Positions 43,147-52,237 are shown, numbered from the stretch's first letter. The stretch is DNA of 64,000 bases from Mycobacteroides immunogenum (GCF_001605725.1 NZ_CP011530.1:682001-746000); one strand, 5' to 3'. The notes: generated from the sequence alone by a model not told the origin. Numbers and translations are program-made.

Positions 43147-44208
43147 ATGGATTTCGCTTTCGCGGAAGAGCAGCAGGCTGTCTCTGACGTGGTTGAAGCG
43201 GTGCTTGCCGATCGTGCATTCGTCGGTGTGGTGCCAGAGATCGGATACGACGAGACGCTGTGGAAGGTGCTCGCGGACAACGGTGTCCTGAGCCTGCCGC
43301 TGCCGGAACGGCTGGGCGGCGATGGCCTGGGGCTGGCCGAGGTGTCGGTCGCGCTGCGGGTTCTCGGCAAGCGCGGTGCGTTGACCCCGGCGCTGGCCAC
43401 GCTCGGCTTCGGCGTGGTGCCGCTGTTGGTGCTCGCCTCTGACGAGCAGCAGGACAGGTATCTCGCCGGTGTCGGCGAGGGTGCGATCTTGACGGCGGCC
43501 CTGGATGAGCCGGGTCGTGCCCTTCCGTCGGCGCCTGCTGTCTCCGCGGTGAACGACGGGTCCACGCTGATATTGAATGGCCGAAAGATCGGCGTTCTTC
43601 ATGCCGCCGAGGCAAACTGGATACTTGTCACCACCGACAATGGCGTCGTTGTGGTGGCACCTAACACCCCGGGTGTGACGATCGCCCGGACACCCACGGC
43701 CAGTAAGGCCGCCGAGTACGCCGTGACCTTCTCTGATGTCGCGGTTCCTGCGCAGGACATCCTCGATGGTTCGGTGACGCGCCTCAATGAGTTCGCCCTG
43801 GCCGCGATCGGCTCATACGCCGACGGACTGGTGTCGGGTGCGTTGCGCCTGACCGCCGACCACGTGTCCAACCGGGTGCAGTTCGGCAAGCCGTTGGCCA
43901 CCTTCCAGGCGGTATCGCAGCAACTCGCGGACGTCTATGTGGTCTCACGGACGCTGAACCTTGGTGTCACTTCTGCTGTTTGGCGCCTGTCTGAGCGGTT
44001 GGACGCCACCGAGGACCTGGATGTTGTGGCGTTCTGGATGGCCGCGGAGGCTCAGCGGGTGATGCAGATCTGCCACCATCTGCACGGTGGTCTCGGTGTG
44101 GACATCACGTACCCGATGAACCGTTACTACTCGACGATCAAGGACCTGAGCCGTCTGGTCGGCGGGTCTTCCGAGCGCCTGGATGTTCTTGCCGCGGCGC
44201 AGGGTTAG
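43147..44208 (+). CDS. fadE28: FadE28 (ChsE2), subunit of side-chain acyl-CoA dehydrogenase
   Basis: FadE28 forms a heterotetramer with FadE29 that dehydrogenates the 3-carbon steroid side-chain CoA ester. This 353-residue short-type subunit starts MDFAFAEEQQAVSDVVEAV. It has RVQFGKPLATFQAVSQQLAD and a C-terminal ICHHLHGGLGVDITYPMNRY. AAAGGA lies upstream of the ATG. It follows cyp125 after 21 bp and precedes fadE29 by 9 bp, so co-translation of both subunits is expected. Confidence 0.92.
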   Translation: MDFAFAEEQQAVSDVVEAVLADRAFVGVVPEIGYDETLWKVLADNGVLSLPLPERLGGDGLGLAEVSVALRVLGKRGALTPALATLGFGVVPLLVLASDEQQDRYLAGVGEGAILTAALDEPGRALPSAPAVSAVNDGSTLILNGRKIGVLHAAEANWILVTTDNGVVVVAPNTPGVTIARTPTASKAAEYAVTFSDVAVPAQDILDGSVTRLNEFALAAIGSYADGLVSGALRLTADHVSNRVQFGKPLATFQAVSQQLADVYVVSRTLNLGVTSAVWRLSERLDATEDLDVVAFWMAAEAQRVMQICHHLHGGLGVDITYPMNRYYSTIKDLSRLVGGSSERLDVLAAAQG

Positions 44209-44217
44209 GAGCAAGCG

Positions 44218-45381
44218 ATGCTGATTGACCTCACGCCGGAACAGGCGAAGCTACAAAGCGAGCTGCGACAGTACTTCTCGAACCTCGTCACCGCCGATGA
44301 GACCCGCGACATGATGGTCGACCGGCACAGCTCGTCCTATGAGGCCGTGGTGCGCCGGATGGGGCGGGACGGCTGGCTCGGTGTCGGCTGGCCCAAGGAG
44401 TACGGCGGCCATGGATTCGGTCCGCTGGAGCAGCAGATCTTCATGAACGAGGTCATCCGTGCCGATGTGCCGATGCCTCTGGTGACGCTGCAGACCGTGG
44501 GGCCGACCCTGCAGAAGTACGGCACCGAGGAGCAGAAGAAGAAGTTTCTGCCCGGAATCCTGGCCGGTGAAATCCATTTCGCCATTGGATACACCGAACC
44601 GGAGGCGGGGACCGACCTGGCGTCCTTGCGTACCACCGCGGTGCGCGATGGCGACCATTACGTCGTCAACGGGCAGAAGATCTTCACCACCGGGGCGCAC
44701 CAGGCCCAGTACATCTGGCTGGCGTGCCGCACCGACCCCAGCGCCCCCAAGCACAAGGGCATCTCCATTCTGATCGTCGACACCAAGGACCCGGGCTACT
44801 CCTGGACGCCGATCATCACCAATGATGGTGCGCACCACACCAATGCGACCTACTACTCCGATGTTCGGGTTCCGGTGGAAATGCTGGTGGGCGAAGAGAA
44901 CTTGGGCTGGAAGCTGATTACCACCCAGCTGAATCATGAGCGGGTGTCACTCGGCCCGGCCGGGCGGATCGCGGGCATGTACGACCGCGTCTATGAATGG
45001 GCCGCCAAGCCGGGGCCCGATGGCGTGGCACCACTGTCGCATGAGGACGTGCGACGGGTACTCGGTGAGATGAAGGCGGTCTGGCGGCTCAACGAGCTGC
45101 TCAACTGGCAGGTGGCCTCGTCGGGCGATGACATCAGCATGGCCGATGCCGCGGCGACGAAGATCCTTGCGACCGAATGGATTCAGAAGCTTGGCCGGCT
45201 GAGTGAAGGCGTTGTGGGCCGCTACGGCGACCCCGCCGACGCGAACACCGCCGAGACATTGGAATGGCTTGACGCACAAACCAAGCGCCACCTGGTGATC
45301 ACCTTTGGTGGCGGCGTGAATGAGGTGATGCGGGAGATGGTGGCAACGGCAGGGCTCGGTACTCCAAGGGTTCCGCGGTGA
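44218..45381 (+). CDS. fadE29: FadE29 (ChsE1), subunit of side-chain acyl-CoA dehydrogenase
   Basis: This 387-residue long-type acyl-CoA dehydrogenase subunit pairs with FadE28. It starts MLIDLTPEQAKLQSELRQYF and contains GWPKEYGGHGFGPLEQQIF, YTEPEAGTDLASLRTTAVR and YVVNGQKIFTTGAHQAQYIW. The C-terminus reads VITFGGGVNEVMREMVAT rather than the common NEIQRNII. The length equals that of the M. tuberculosis protein. Its product, an enoyl-CoA, is the substrate of ChsH1-ChsH2 encoded just downstream. Confidence 0.93.
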   Translation: MLIDLTPEQAKLQSELRQYFSNLVTADETRDMMVDRHSSSYEAVVRRMGRDGWLGVGWPKEYGGHGFGPLEQQIFMNEVIRADVPMPLVTLQTVGPTLQKYGTEEQKKKFLPGILAGEIHFAIGYTEPEAGTDLASLRTTAVRDGDHYVVNGQKIFTTGAHQAQYIWLACRTDPSAPKHKGISILIVDTKDPGYSWTPIITNDGAHHTNATYYSDVRVPVEMLVGEENLGWKLITTQLNHERVSLGPAGRIAGMYDRVYEWAAKPGPDGVAPLSHEDVRRVLGEMKAVWRLNELLNWQVASSGDDISMADAAATKILATEWIQKLGRLSEGVVGRYGDPADANTAETLEWLDAQTKRHLVITFGGGVNEVMREMVATAGLGTPRVPR

Positions 45382-45409
45382 TGAGCGCTTGCGCGAAGAA
45401 CGGACAATC

Positions 45410-46360
45410 ATGACCGTAGTGGATATCCAGGAGGGCTTCGCCAAGATCAAGGACGACGGCCCCAGCGCGCCCCGTCTGGCGCGGGATCCGGTGAACCAGG
45501 CCATGATCAACAACTGGGTCGAGGCGATGGGTGATCGCAATCCCATCTATGTCGACGAGCAGGCGGCGAAGACCGCCGGGCACCCGGGCATCGTCGCCCC
45601 GCCCGCCATGGCGCAGGTATGGACCATGGCGGGGCTGTACGGCGAGCGGTCCGGCGATGACCCGCTGGGCCGGGTGATGGCGCTTCTCGACGCGGCGGGT
45701 TACGAGTCGGTGGTCGCCACCAACTATGAGCAGATCTATCACCGCTATCTGCGGCTGGGCGAGCAGGTCACCACCACCAATGAGGTGACCGAGGTCTTCG
45801 GGCCCAAGCAGACGGCGCTGGGCGAGAGCTGGTTCATCAACATCCACGCCGAATGGCATGTGGGCGACGAGCTGGTCAACGAGATGAACTGGCGCATCAT
45901 GAAGTTCCGGCCGGGTGCCAAAAAGCCGGCCAACGTGCCGGACGATCTGGATCCGTCGAAACTGATGCGCCCGTCCTGGTCGCGAGACAGCGCGTACTTC
46001 TGGGAGGGCGTCGCGGCGCATGAGCTGCGACTGCAGCGGCGCCCCGACGGTTCGCTCCAGCATCCGCCCGTTCCTGCTGTGTGGCAGGACAAAGACGCTC
46101 CCATCGAGTATCAGGTGGCCAGCGGCCACGGCACGGTGTACAGCTACGTGGTGCATCACGCCCCTCAGGTGCCCGGTCGCACACTGCCTTTCGTGATCGC
46201 GCTGGTGGAGCTCGAAGAGGGTGTCCGGATGCTCGGTGAGTTGCGCGGGGTATCGCCCGACGATGTGCAGATCGGATTGCCGGTTCAGGTGACGTATCTG
46301 GACTTCCCCGCCGAGGGCGATAGCCCGGCATGGACCCTGTACGCCTGGGAGGCAAAGTGA
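45410..46360 (+). CDS. chsH2: ChsH2, MaoC-DUF35 hydratase subunit
   Basis: ChsH2 forms the enoyl-CoA hydratase with ChsH1, and its DUF35 domain binds the aldolase Ltp2. The N-terminal MaoC-like half has WVEAMGDRNPIYVDEQAAK and HPGIVAPPAMAQVW. The C-terminal half (from about residue 190) carries FWEGVAAHELRLQRRPDGSL and the OB-fold stretch GTVYSYVVHHAPQV; the usual zinc Cys of DUF35 proteins are not seen. I start at ATG 45410; the frame is open 7 codons upstream. Its stop overlaps the chsH1 start. Confidence 0.92.
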   Translation: MTVVDIQEGFAKIKDDGPSAPRLARDPVNQAMINNWVEAMGDRNPIYVDEQAAKTAGHPGIVAPPAMAQVWTMAGLYGERSGDDPLGRVMALLDAAGYESVVATNYEQIYHRYLRLGEQVTTTNEVTEVFGPKQTALGESWFINIHAEWHVGDELVNEMNWRIMKFRPGAKKPANVPDDLDPSKLMRPSWSRDSAYFWEGVAAHELRLQRRPDGSLQHPPVPAVWQDKDAPIEYQVASGHGTVYSYVVHHAPQVPGRTLPFVIALVELEEGVRMLGELRGVSPDDVQIGLPVQVTYLDFPAEGDSPAWTLYAWEAK

Positions 46361-46746
46361 CCACCGTTGGCGAGAAGCTGCCCGAGCTGAAACTCGAAGG
46401 CACTCCGACGTTCATCGTGTCGACGGCGCTCGCGACCCGCGATTTCCAGGATGTGCACCACGATCGGGATCTGGCGCAGGCCAAGGGATCCAAAGACATC
46501 TTCATCAACATCCTGTCCGACACCGGCCTGGTGGAGCGTTTCGTCACCGACTGGGCCGGACCTTCTGCCCGCGTGAAATCGATTGCGTTGCGCCTGGGTG
46601 TGCCGTGGTACGCCTACGACACCACGGTCTTCACCGGCGAGGTGGTGTCCGTCGAGGACGGGGTCGTGGCAGTGGATGTGGTGGGCAACAACAGCCTTGG
46701 TGCGCATGTCACCGCCAAGGTCACGCTGACGATCGGGGCCGAATGA
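46357..46746 (+). CDS. chsH1: ChsH1, MaoC-like hydratase subunit
   Basis: ChsH1 is the catalytic MaoC (hot-dog) subunit that hydrates the side-chain enoyl-CoA together with ChsH2. The hydratase motif is TRDFQDVHHDRDLAQAKGSK with the Asp and His expected in the active site. The 129-residue length matches Rv3541c. GTG 46357 overlaps the chsH2 stop by 4 bp, and its own stop overlaps the ltp2 ATG by 4 bp, so chsH2-chsH1-ltp2 are translationally linked. Confidence 0.93.
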   Translation: MTTVGEKLPELKLEGTPTFIVSTALATRDFQDVHHDRDLAQAKGSKDIFINILSDTGLVERFVTDWAGPSARVKSIALRLGVPWYAYDTTVFTGEVVSVEDGVVAVDVVGNNSLGAHVTAKVTLTIGAE

Positions 46747-47906
46747 GCGGGATATCTGGGCGCAGCGCGATAGCCGGTATCGGCGCCACCGACTTCTCAA
46801 AGAAGTCGGGACGATCCGAGCTGAGACTGGCCGCCGAAGCTGTGCTCGACGCGCTCGACGATGCGGGGCTGTCTCCGTCGGATGTCGACGGCCTGGTGAC
46901 TTTCACCATGGACTCGAATCTCGAGACGGCGGTCGCGCGTGCCACCGGCATCGGTGAGCTGAAGTTCTTCAGCCAGATCGGATACGGCGGTGGGGCCGCG
47001 GCCGCGACGGTGCAGCAGGCCGCATTGGCGGTAGCCGCGGGTGTCGCGGAAGTCGTTGTCGCGTATCGCGCTTTCAACGAGCGCTCGGAGTTCCGGTTCG
47101 GCCAGGTGATGACCGGGCTGAGCTCGACCGCCGATTCTCGGGGCGTGGAGTACAGCTGGTCGTACCCGCACGGGCTGAGCACGCCGGCGGCCTCGGTGGC
47201 GATGGTCGCTCGCCGGTACATGCACGAGTACGGCGCTACGAGTGCGGATTTCGGTGCCGTTTCGGTGGCGGACCGCAAGCACGCCGCGACTAACCCGAAG
47301 GCTTTCTTCTACGGCAAGCCGATCACCATTGAGGACCACCAGAATTCGCGGATGATCGCCGATCCGGTGCGGCTGCTGGACTGCTGCCAGGAAAGCGACG
47401 GCGGGGTGGCGATTGTGGTGACGACTCCAGAGCGCGCCAAGGACCTCAAGAATCGGCCGGTGGTCATCGAAGCCGCCGCGCAGGGTTCGGGCGAAGACCA
47501 GTTCACCATGTACTCGTACTACCGCGACGAGCTCGGCCTGCCGGAGATGGGTCTGGTCGGTCGGCAACTCTGGGGTCAATCGGGCCTGACGCCCAATGAC
47601 ATTCAGACCGCGATCCTGTACGACCACTTCACCCCGTACACGCTGCTGCAGCTAGAAGAGCTGGGCTTCTGCGGTAAGGGCGAGGCCAAGGACTTCATCG
47701 CCCACGGCGCCATCGAGCTGGGCGGCAAGCTGCCGATCAACACGCATGGTGGTCAGCTCGGCGAGGCTTACATCCACGGTATGAACGGCATCGCCGAGGG
47801 TGTGCGTCAGTTGCGCGGCACATCGGTCAACCAGGTACCCAACGTCGAGCATGTGCTCGTCACCGCGGGCACCGGAGTGCCGACGTCCGGCCTCATCCTG
47901 GGGTAA
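46743..47906 (+). CDS. ltp2: Ltp2, steroid side-chain retro-aldolase (thiolase fold)
   Basis: Ltp2 cleaves the hydroxylated side chain, giving androstenedione-type ketosteroid and propionyl-CoA, acting in complex with the ChsH2 DUF35 domain. The 387-residue thiolase-like chain (SCP-x family) has YGGGAAAATVQQAALAVAAG, HFTPYTLLQLEELGFCGKG, and GGQLGEAYIHGMNGIAEGV. The Tyr residues of the last two segments fit those proposed as catalytic. The thiolase nucleophile Cys near residue 90 is absent. I start at ATG 46743, overlapping chsH1; a longer frame lies inside chsH1. Confidence 0.92.
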   Translation: MSGISGRSAIAGIGATDFSKKSGRSELRLAAEAVLDALDDAGLSPSDVDGLVTFTMDSNLETAVARATGIGELKFFSQIGYGGGAAAATVQQAALAVAAGVAEVVVAYRAFNERSEFRFGQVMTGLSSTADSRGVEYSWSYPHGLSTPAASVAMVARRYMHEYGATSADFGAVSVADRKHAATNPKAFFYGKPITIEDHQNSRMIADPVRLLDCCQESDGGVAIVVTTPERAKDLKNRPVVIEAAAQGSGEDQFTMYSYYRDELGLPEMGLVGRQLWGQSGLTPNDIQTAILYDHFTPYTLLQLEELGFCGKGEAKDFIAHGAIELGGKLPINTHGGQLGEAYIHGMNGIAEGVRQLRGTSVNQVPNVEHVLVTAGTGVPTSGLILG

Positions 47907-47911
47907 TCGAC

Positions 47912-48691
47912 TCAGGTCAGGAACCTGGCGATGCCCTGCGCGATCGCTGATGCCAGTCGCGCCTGGCCATCGGAACTGGACAGCATGGCGGCGTCGTCGC
48001 TGTTCTTCATGTTTCCGCACTCGATGAGGATTGCCGGGTACTGGGCCAGGTTGAGCCCGGCGAGGTCGGAACGTCCGTAGAGGCCGTCGTTTCCGCGATA
48101 GGTCGACGGCTGGAATCCCGAGGCCTTGAGCTGGTCGCGCATCGTGCTGGCCAGGCGCAGCGTCGGAGCCCCCTGCGCCTCGTTGATCGGTGGATTCGAG
48201 TAGTTGACATGAAATCCCCGGCCGTCGCGGGGGCCGCCGTCGGCATGGATGCTGACAATCGCGTCGGGCTTGAAGGAGTTGCCGGTCGCGGCACGCTGAT
48301 CGATGCAGGGGCCGAGCGCGTTGTCGTTACCGCGTGAGAGCGCCGTGCGAACCCCGGCCACGGTGAGAGCCTGGCGGATATGCAACACCACGTTCCAGTT
48401 GAAGGTGTGCTCGGGAAAGCCGGCATCGGTTGCGGTGCCGCTGGTCTGGCAGTCTTTGGTACGTCCCCGGCCGTCGCTGACCTGCCGGGTGATCGAGCCA
48501 TCGTTGGCGCCGTTGTGGCCGGGATCGAGGAAGACGATCTTGCCCGCGATGGGGGATGCGTGGGCCGGTACGGCGGTGGAAAGCATGGCCGGCATGCTCA
48601 GCAGGACGGGCACGCTCGAGGCGTATTTGAGGACATCGCGTCGCGAGAGGCAGCGGGACCGCTTGGCGGGACCGCACGGGGAGGTCTGCAC
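47912..48691 (-). CDS. Exported N-acetylmuramoyl-L-alanine amidase (Amidase_3)
   Basis: This zinc amidase cleaves peptide stems from peptidoglycan and acts outside the membrane. The 259-residue chain has an N-terminal twin-arginine-like signal (CLSRRDVLKYASSVPVLLS) ending near AVPAHAS. The zinc site is visible as FLDPGHNG, Glu in FPEHTFNW, and SIHADGGPRDG; the catalytic Glu is in AILIECGNMKNSDDA. It resembles Rv3717-type amidases without SH3 or wall-binding domains. It is convergent with ltp2 (5 bp gap) and is not a sterol gene, so this is a local insertion relative to M. tuberculosis order. Confidence 0.9.
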   Translation of the reverse strand: MQTSPCGPAKRSRCLSRRDVLKYASSVPVLLSMPAMLSTAVPAHASPIAGKIVFLDPGHNGANDGSITRQVSDGRGRTKDCQTSGTATDAGFPEHTFNWNVVLHIRQALTVAGVRTALSRGNDNALGPCIDQRAATGNSFKPDAIVSIHADGGPRDGRGFHVNYSNPPINEAQGAPTLRLASTMRDQLKASGFQPSTYRGNDGLYGRSDLAGLNLAQYPAILIECGNMKNSDDAAMLSSSDGQARLASAIAQGIARFLT

Positions 48692-48782
48692 GCGGGAACG
48701 GTATGCCCCGAACCTGGGTTACCAGTCTCAGACATGTGGCTCGGTTGAACTGTGACCGAGACGAAACCGTATCGCAGTCACA

Positions 48783-48799
48783 GCTTTCTGACAGAAAGC
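48783..48799. promoter_or_regulatory. 17-bp perfect palindrome upstream of a membrane protein gene
   Basis: GCTTTCTG and CAGAAAGC flank a central A, 17 bp before the ATG at 48817. It is a candidate operator for a dimeric regulator; the regulator is unknown. Confidence 0.5.
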
Positions 48800-48816
48800 G
48801 CGGCGATGCTTGGCCA

Positions 48817-49575
48817 ATGACGTATCGGGAGACGGCGACCGCGTCAGGCGTGTCTACCCGTCTGCTCAGGGACCTCGCCGAGACCTTCCGGCCGCCACGG
48901 CGATGGCTGGAGGGGTTGGGGCTGAACCTCGCGCTGTCGATCGCCTACCTGATCATCTGGCAGCCAATCACCCAACACGGGCGCACGCGCGACTGGGCGC
49001 TGCTGGTCGGCACGTACTTCGCCATGTTCATCTTCGCCGATGTGTCGGTGACCAACATGCTGGGTCTGGATGCCGATCGAGTCAGGCACGCGCTGCAAGG
49101 GCATCGGTCTCTTCTGCACGTCATGCTGGTCAAGAACATCGCACTGTTCCTCGTCGCGGGACTGTCGACGCTTGTGTTGACTGCCTACCTGACCATTCAC
49201 CGGCAGCAGGCAACTCAGACCGCGATCACGGTGCCCGATGTCGCCGTGCACATCGTGAGCTGGTTGGGCTTGGGCAATCTGGTGTCGGTGCTGCTTCCTA
49301 TGGTGGCCCGGCCGCTGAGTGAACGTTGGCGGCAACGTGGCGACCTGCTGGCCACCACGCGATGGCTCCTCTACCTGGCCCTGCCGTACGGCGTCTACTA
49401 CCTGGTGGCACCGGTGGGCGGCATTCCGCGAGCGATATTCGGGCGCAACGTTTTCCATTCCATGCCACTCACCGAGCGCTCCCTACTGGAGCTCGGCTTG
49501 GGCATCGCGGTGTGGACTGTCGGCACCGTGCTCGCGTTGGGTGTGCATCGCTACCGCGGTCTACGGTGGTACTAG
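48817..49575 (+). CDS. Multi-pass membrane protein of unknown function
   Basis: This 252-residue integral membrane protein has about six predicted helices, including LNLALSIAYLIIWQPI, WALLVGTYFAMFIFADVSV, NIALFLVAGLSTLVLTAYL, VHIVSWLGLGNLVSVLLPMV, LLYLALPYGVYYLVAP and a C-terminal LELGLGIAVWTVGTVLALGV. The N-terminal cytoplasmic part is basic (RLLRDLAETFRPPRRW). I recognise no transporter or enzyme signature. I start at ATG 48817 (MTYRETAT); the frame extends upstream to 48703 but without hydrophobic content and across the palindrome. It is convergent with the MaoC hydratase gene, 5 bp apart. Confidence 0.7.
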   Translation: MTYRETATASGVSTRLLRDLAETFRPPRRWLEGLGLNLALSIAYLIIWQPITQHGRTRDWALLVGTYFAMFIFADVSVTNMLGLDADRVRHALQGHRSLLHVMLVKNIALFLVAGLSTLVLTAYLTIHRQQATQTAITVPDVAVHIVSWLGLGNLVSVLLPMVARPLSERWRQRGDLLATTRWLLYLALPYGVYYLVAPVGGIPRAIFGRNVFHSMPLTERSLLELGLGIAVWTVGTVLALGVHRYRGLRWY

Positions 49576-49580
49576 CCGGG

Positions 49581-50438
49581 TTATGTGTACAGCAGCTCCA
49601 CATCGGCCAGCGCGGGGGCGTCCTCGCGTTCGGCAACGACCGCCGAGATCCGCAGCGTGCCGTCTTCCTTCCAGATGCGTGTCTTGAGCGTTTCGCCCGG
49701 GAACACCACACCCGCGAACTTCGCGGCATAGGAGGTCACGCGCGCGGCATCGCCGCCGAGTGCCGCGTCGACCGCGGCCTTGCATACCACGCCATAGCTG
49801 CACAGACCATGCAGGATCGGGCGGGGGAACCCGGCCGCGGCAGCGAAGCCAGGGTCCGAGTGCAGCGGGTTGCGATCACCGCACAACCGATAGAGCAGCG
49901 CCTGCTGAGGCAGGATGTGCGTCGACACTTCGAGGTCCGGTGCCCGCTCCGGAACGCCGCCGGCAGCGGAGGGACCGCGTTCCCCGCCGAAGCCACCCTC
50001 ACCGCGGGCAAAGATCGAACGGCGAATGGTCCACAGTGGCCCTTGATCGTCGGATGTCGTTGTCTCCGTGACGATGACGGCAGCCTTGCCCTTGTCCCAG
50101 ATTTCCACGACCTTGCCCTCGGAGCGGGCGGAGCCCGACGGCGGTAGCGGCCGGTGTGCGGTCACCTGCTCGGTGCCGTGCAGGATTTTGGCCAGGTCGA
50201 TCTCGATCCCCGGGAACGACACCTTGGGCGGCTCCACCGCGTGGAAGCCCGAGGCGACGGTCGCGAACGTCGGCAGCACCTGCGGGGTCTTGTCCTGCAG
50301 GTAGCGCAGCTCCGTTTCGCTCACCGGATCGGCGCCGGCGCCGATTGCCAGGTGATACAGCTGCACATCGGATGCGGTCCAGGAGAATTCGGCAGGTTCG
50401 GTGGCCGCGCCCAGCGCGATATCGACATTGATAGGCAT
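49581..50438 (-). CDS. chsH3: MaoC-family enoyl-CoA hydratase, Rv3538/ChsH3-like
   Basis: This 285-residue double hot-dog protein resembles the hydratase part of HSD17B4. The C-terminal catalytic hot-dog contains LLYRLCGDRNPLHSDPGFAAA and FPRPILHGLCSYGVVCKAAV, the hydratase-2 motif. Rv3538 in M. tuberculosis lies beside kstD in the same way and is reported as a hydratase in cholesterol side-chain beta-oxidation. The gene follows kstD on the same strand with a 9-bp gap, so it shares the KstR-controlled promoter at 52129. Confidence 0.87.
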   Translation of the reverse strand: MPINVDIALGAATEPAEFSWTASDVQLYHLAIGAGADPVSETELRYLQDKTPQVLPTFATVASGFHAVEPPKVSFPGIEIDLAKILHGTEQVTAHRPLPPSGSARSEGKVVEIWDKGKAAVIVTETTTSDDQGPLWTIRRSIFARGEGGFGGERGPSAAGGVPERAPDLEVSTHILPQQALLYRLCGDRNPLHSDPGFAAAAGFPRPILHGLCSYGVVCKAAVDAALGGDAARVTSYAAKFAGVVFPGETLKTRIWKEDGTLRISAVVAEREDAPALADVELLYT

Positions 50439-50447
50439 GTCTGGACC

Positions 50448-52127
50448 CTACTTCCCGGCGATATCGAGCGCGGCGAGGTAACCCCACGTCATGGCCGGCC
50501 CAATGGTGGCGCCGGGACCGGCATAGGTGTGACCCATCACCGGAGTGCTGACATTGCCTGCGGCGTAAAGACCTTCGATGATGCTGTTGTCGTCGCGCAG
50601 AACCCGGCCCTTGACGTCGGTACGCACACCGCCCTTGGTACCCAGGTCACCCGGCACCATCTTGGCCGCGTAGAACGGAGCCTTGGCCAGTGCGCCAAGG
50701 TTGGGGTTCGGCTTGTTGGTGGGGTCACCGTAGTAGCGGTCGTACGCGCTCTTGCCACGGCCGAAGTCCTCGTCCACGCCGCTGCGGGCGAAGCCGTTGA
50801 ACCGCTCAATGGTCTGTGCCAACCCGTCGACGGGGAGGTTCGTGAGTTCCGCGAGCGCCTCGATGGTGTCGGCCTTGACGACGACGCCAGATTCGATCCA
50901 CTTGCTCGGAATCTTTTGTCCCGGCTGCAATCCGGCGAAGATGTACCGGTTGCGGTATTCCTGATCGAAGATGAGCCAGGCGGGCAGGTTCTCGCCCGGG
51001 CCGGGGCCCTGGCCGTACTGGCCGCCATACATCCGGTGGGTGGCCTCGACGTAGGGAAGCGACTCGTTCATGAAGCGCTTGCCGGACGAGTTGACGATGA
51101 TCGATCCGGGCGAGTTGCGCTCGGAGAGTGCGAACCACGGCCGCCCGACCAGCGGAACCGTGGGTCCCCACCACGAGTCCTCCATGAATTCAAGTGCCGC
51201 GCCCAGTTTTTCGGCGGCCAGGATGCCGTCACCGGTGTTGGCCTTGGTGCCCACGGTCCACTCGGTGGTGATGGGGGCGCGCTGGTACTTCACGCGCATC
51301 TGCTCGTTGTGTTCGAAGCCGCCGGAGGCCAGAATTACGCCGCGACGCCCCCGGATGAGGGTCGGTTCGGAGGCCTCCGGGGCCCCACTCTCGCGCACGT
51401 AGACACCCTTGACGGAGCCGTTCTCGATGTACAGGTCGGTCAGCGCGGTGTTGAGCTTGACCGGCACTCCAGCGTCACGCAAACCGATCCGCAGCGCTGC
51501 CGAGAGCGCGCGCCCCATGCCGACCAGCTTCTTGCCGGTGCCTTGCGCCCAGAAGGTGCGCACGCCTACCCGCAGGCTGCGCAGCACACCACGCGGGTGG
51601 CGCTTGAGCTGGTTCAGTCGCACGTAATCCTGCTGGCGCACGACGACATTCAGCGGAACCTTGCCGTACGGCGGCTCCAGGTTGGGCAGCTCGTCACCAA
51701 GCTTCTTAGCGTCGAAGGGTTTTGGCTCGACCGAGCGGCCGGCGGCGCGCCCGCCCGGGGCCTCCGGGTAGTAGTCGGAGTAGTTGGGCACCCAGTCGAG
51801 CTTCAGTGGGGAGTTCGCGAGGACGAACGAGAGCATCTCCGGCCCGCGATCGAGGTAGGTATCGATCTTCTCGCGCGGAACGACGTCGCCGATGATGTTG
51901 TAGAGGTACTCGCGGGCCGCCTCCGGCGTATCGGTCTGGCGAGCCTTCTTGAGGACCTCGTTGTTGGGGATCCATACGCCACCACCGGAACGGGCGGTCG
52001 ATCCACCGAAGTGAGGGGCCTTTTCGATCAGCACGGTGCTCAGCCCGTTATGTGCCGCGGTGAGCGCCGCGACCATGCCGGCGCCACCACTCCCGACGAC
52101 GACGACGTCGTACTCCTGCTCAGTCAT
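50448..52127 (-). CDS. kstD: KstD, 3-ketosteroid delta-1-dehydrogenase
   Basis: KstD introduces the 1,2 double bond into 3-ketosteroid ring A, one of two reactions that trigger opening of ring B. The FAD-binding start is YDVVVVGSGGAGMVAALTAA, with GGSTARSGGGVWIPNN. The C-terminal HTYAGPGATIGPAMTWGYLA matches the active-site Tyr and Gly region of known KstD enzymes. The 559-residue length is normal. I start at ATG 52127 since the longer frame crosses a KstR box that ends 2 bp before this ATG. It leads a kstD-chsH3 operon. Confidence 0.94.
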   Translation of the reverse strand: MTEQEYDVVVVGSGGAGMVAALTAAHNGLSTVLIEKAPHFGGSTARSGGGVWIPNNEVLKKARQTDTPEAAREYLYNIIGDVVPREKIDTYLDRGPEMLSFVLANSPLKLDWVPNYSDYYPEAPGGRAAGRSVEPKPFDAKKLGDELPNLEPPYGKVPLNVVVRQQDYVRLNQLKRHPRGVLRSLRVGVRTFWAQGTGKKLVGMGRALSAALRIGLRDAGVPVKLNTALTDLYIENGSVKGVYVRESGAPEASEPTLIRGRRGVILASGGFEHNEQMRVKYQRAPITTEWTVGTKANTGDGILAAEKLGAALEFMEDSWWGPTVPLVGRPWFALSERNSPGSIIVNSSGKRFMNESLPYVEATHRMYGGQYGQGPGPGENLPAWLIFDQEYRNRYIFAGLQPGQKIPSKWIESGVVVKADTIEALAELTNLPVDGLAQTIERFNGFARSGVDEDFGRGKSAYDRYYGDPTNKPNPNLGALAKAPFYAAKMVPGDLGTKGGVRTDVKGRVLRDDNSIIEGLYAAGNVSTPVMGHTYAGPGATIGPAMTWGYLAALDIAGK

Positions 52128-52128
52128 G

Positions 52129-52142
52129 TAGAACACGTTATA
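52129..52142. promoter_or_regulatory. KstR operator touching the kstD start
   Basis: TAGAACACGTTATA fits TnnAACnnGTTnnA and ends 1 bp from the kstD ATG on the minus strand. A bound repressor would cover the -10/start region. Confidence 0.88.
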
Positions 52143-52213
52143 GAATTGAGGCGGCCCGGCGCTACCGACGCTGGCCTGTGGTTTCATCGCCTGGACATCG
52201 TGACGTTGCGGCG

Positions 52214-52237
52214 AAAACAGAAACACGTTGCTGTTTT
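52214..52237. promoter_or_regulatory. Extended palindrome with KstR-like core, upstream of the FAD dehydrogenase gene
   Basis: AAAACAG (52214-52220) and CTGTTTT (52231-52237) surround an AACACGTT core at 52222-52229. The core has the KstR AACnnGTT spacing but not the outer T/A. It lies 26 bp before the GTG at 52264. Confidence 0.6.
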
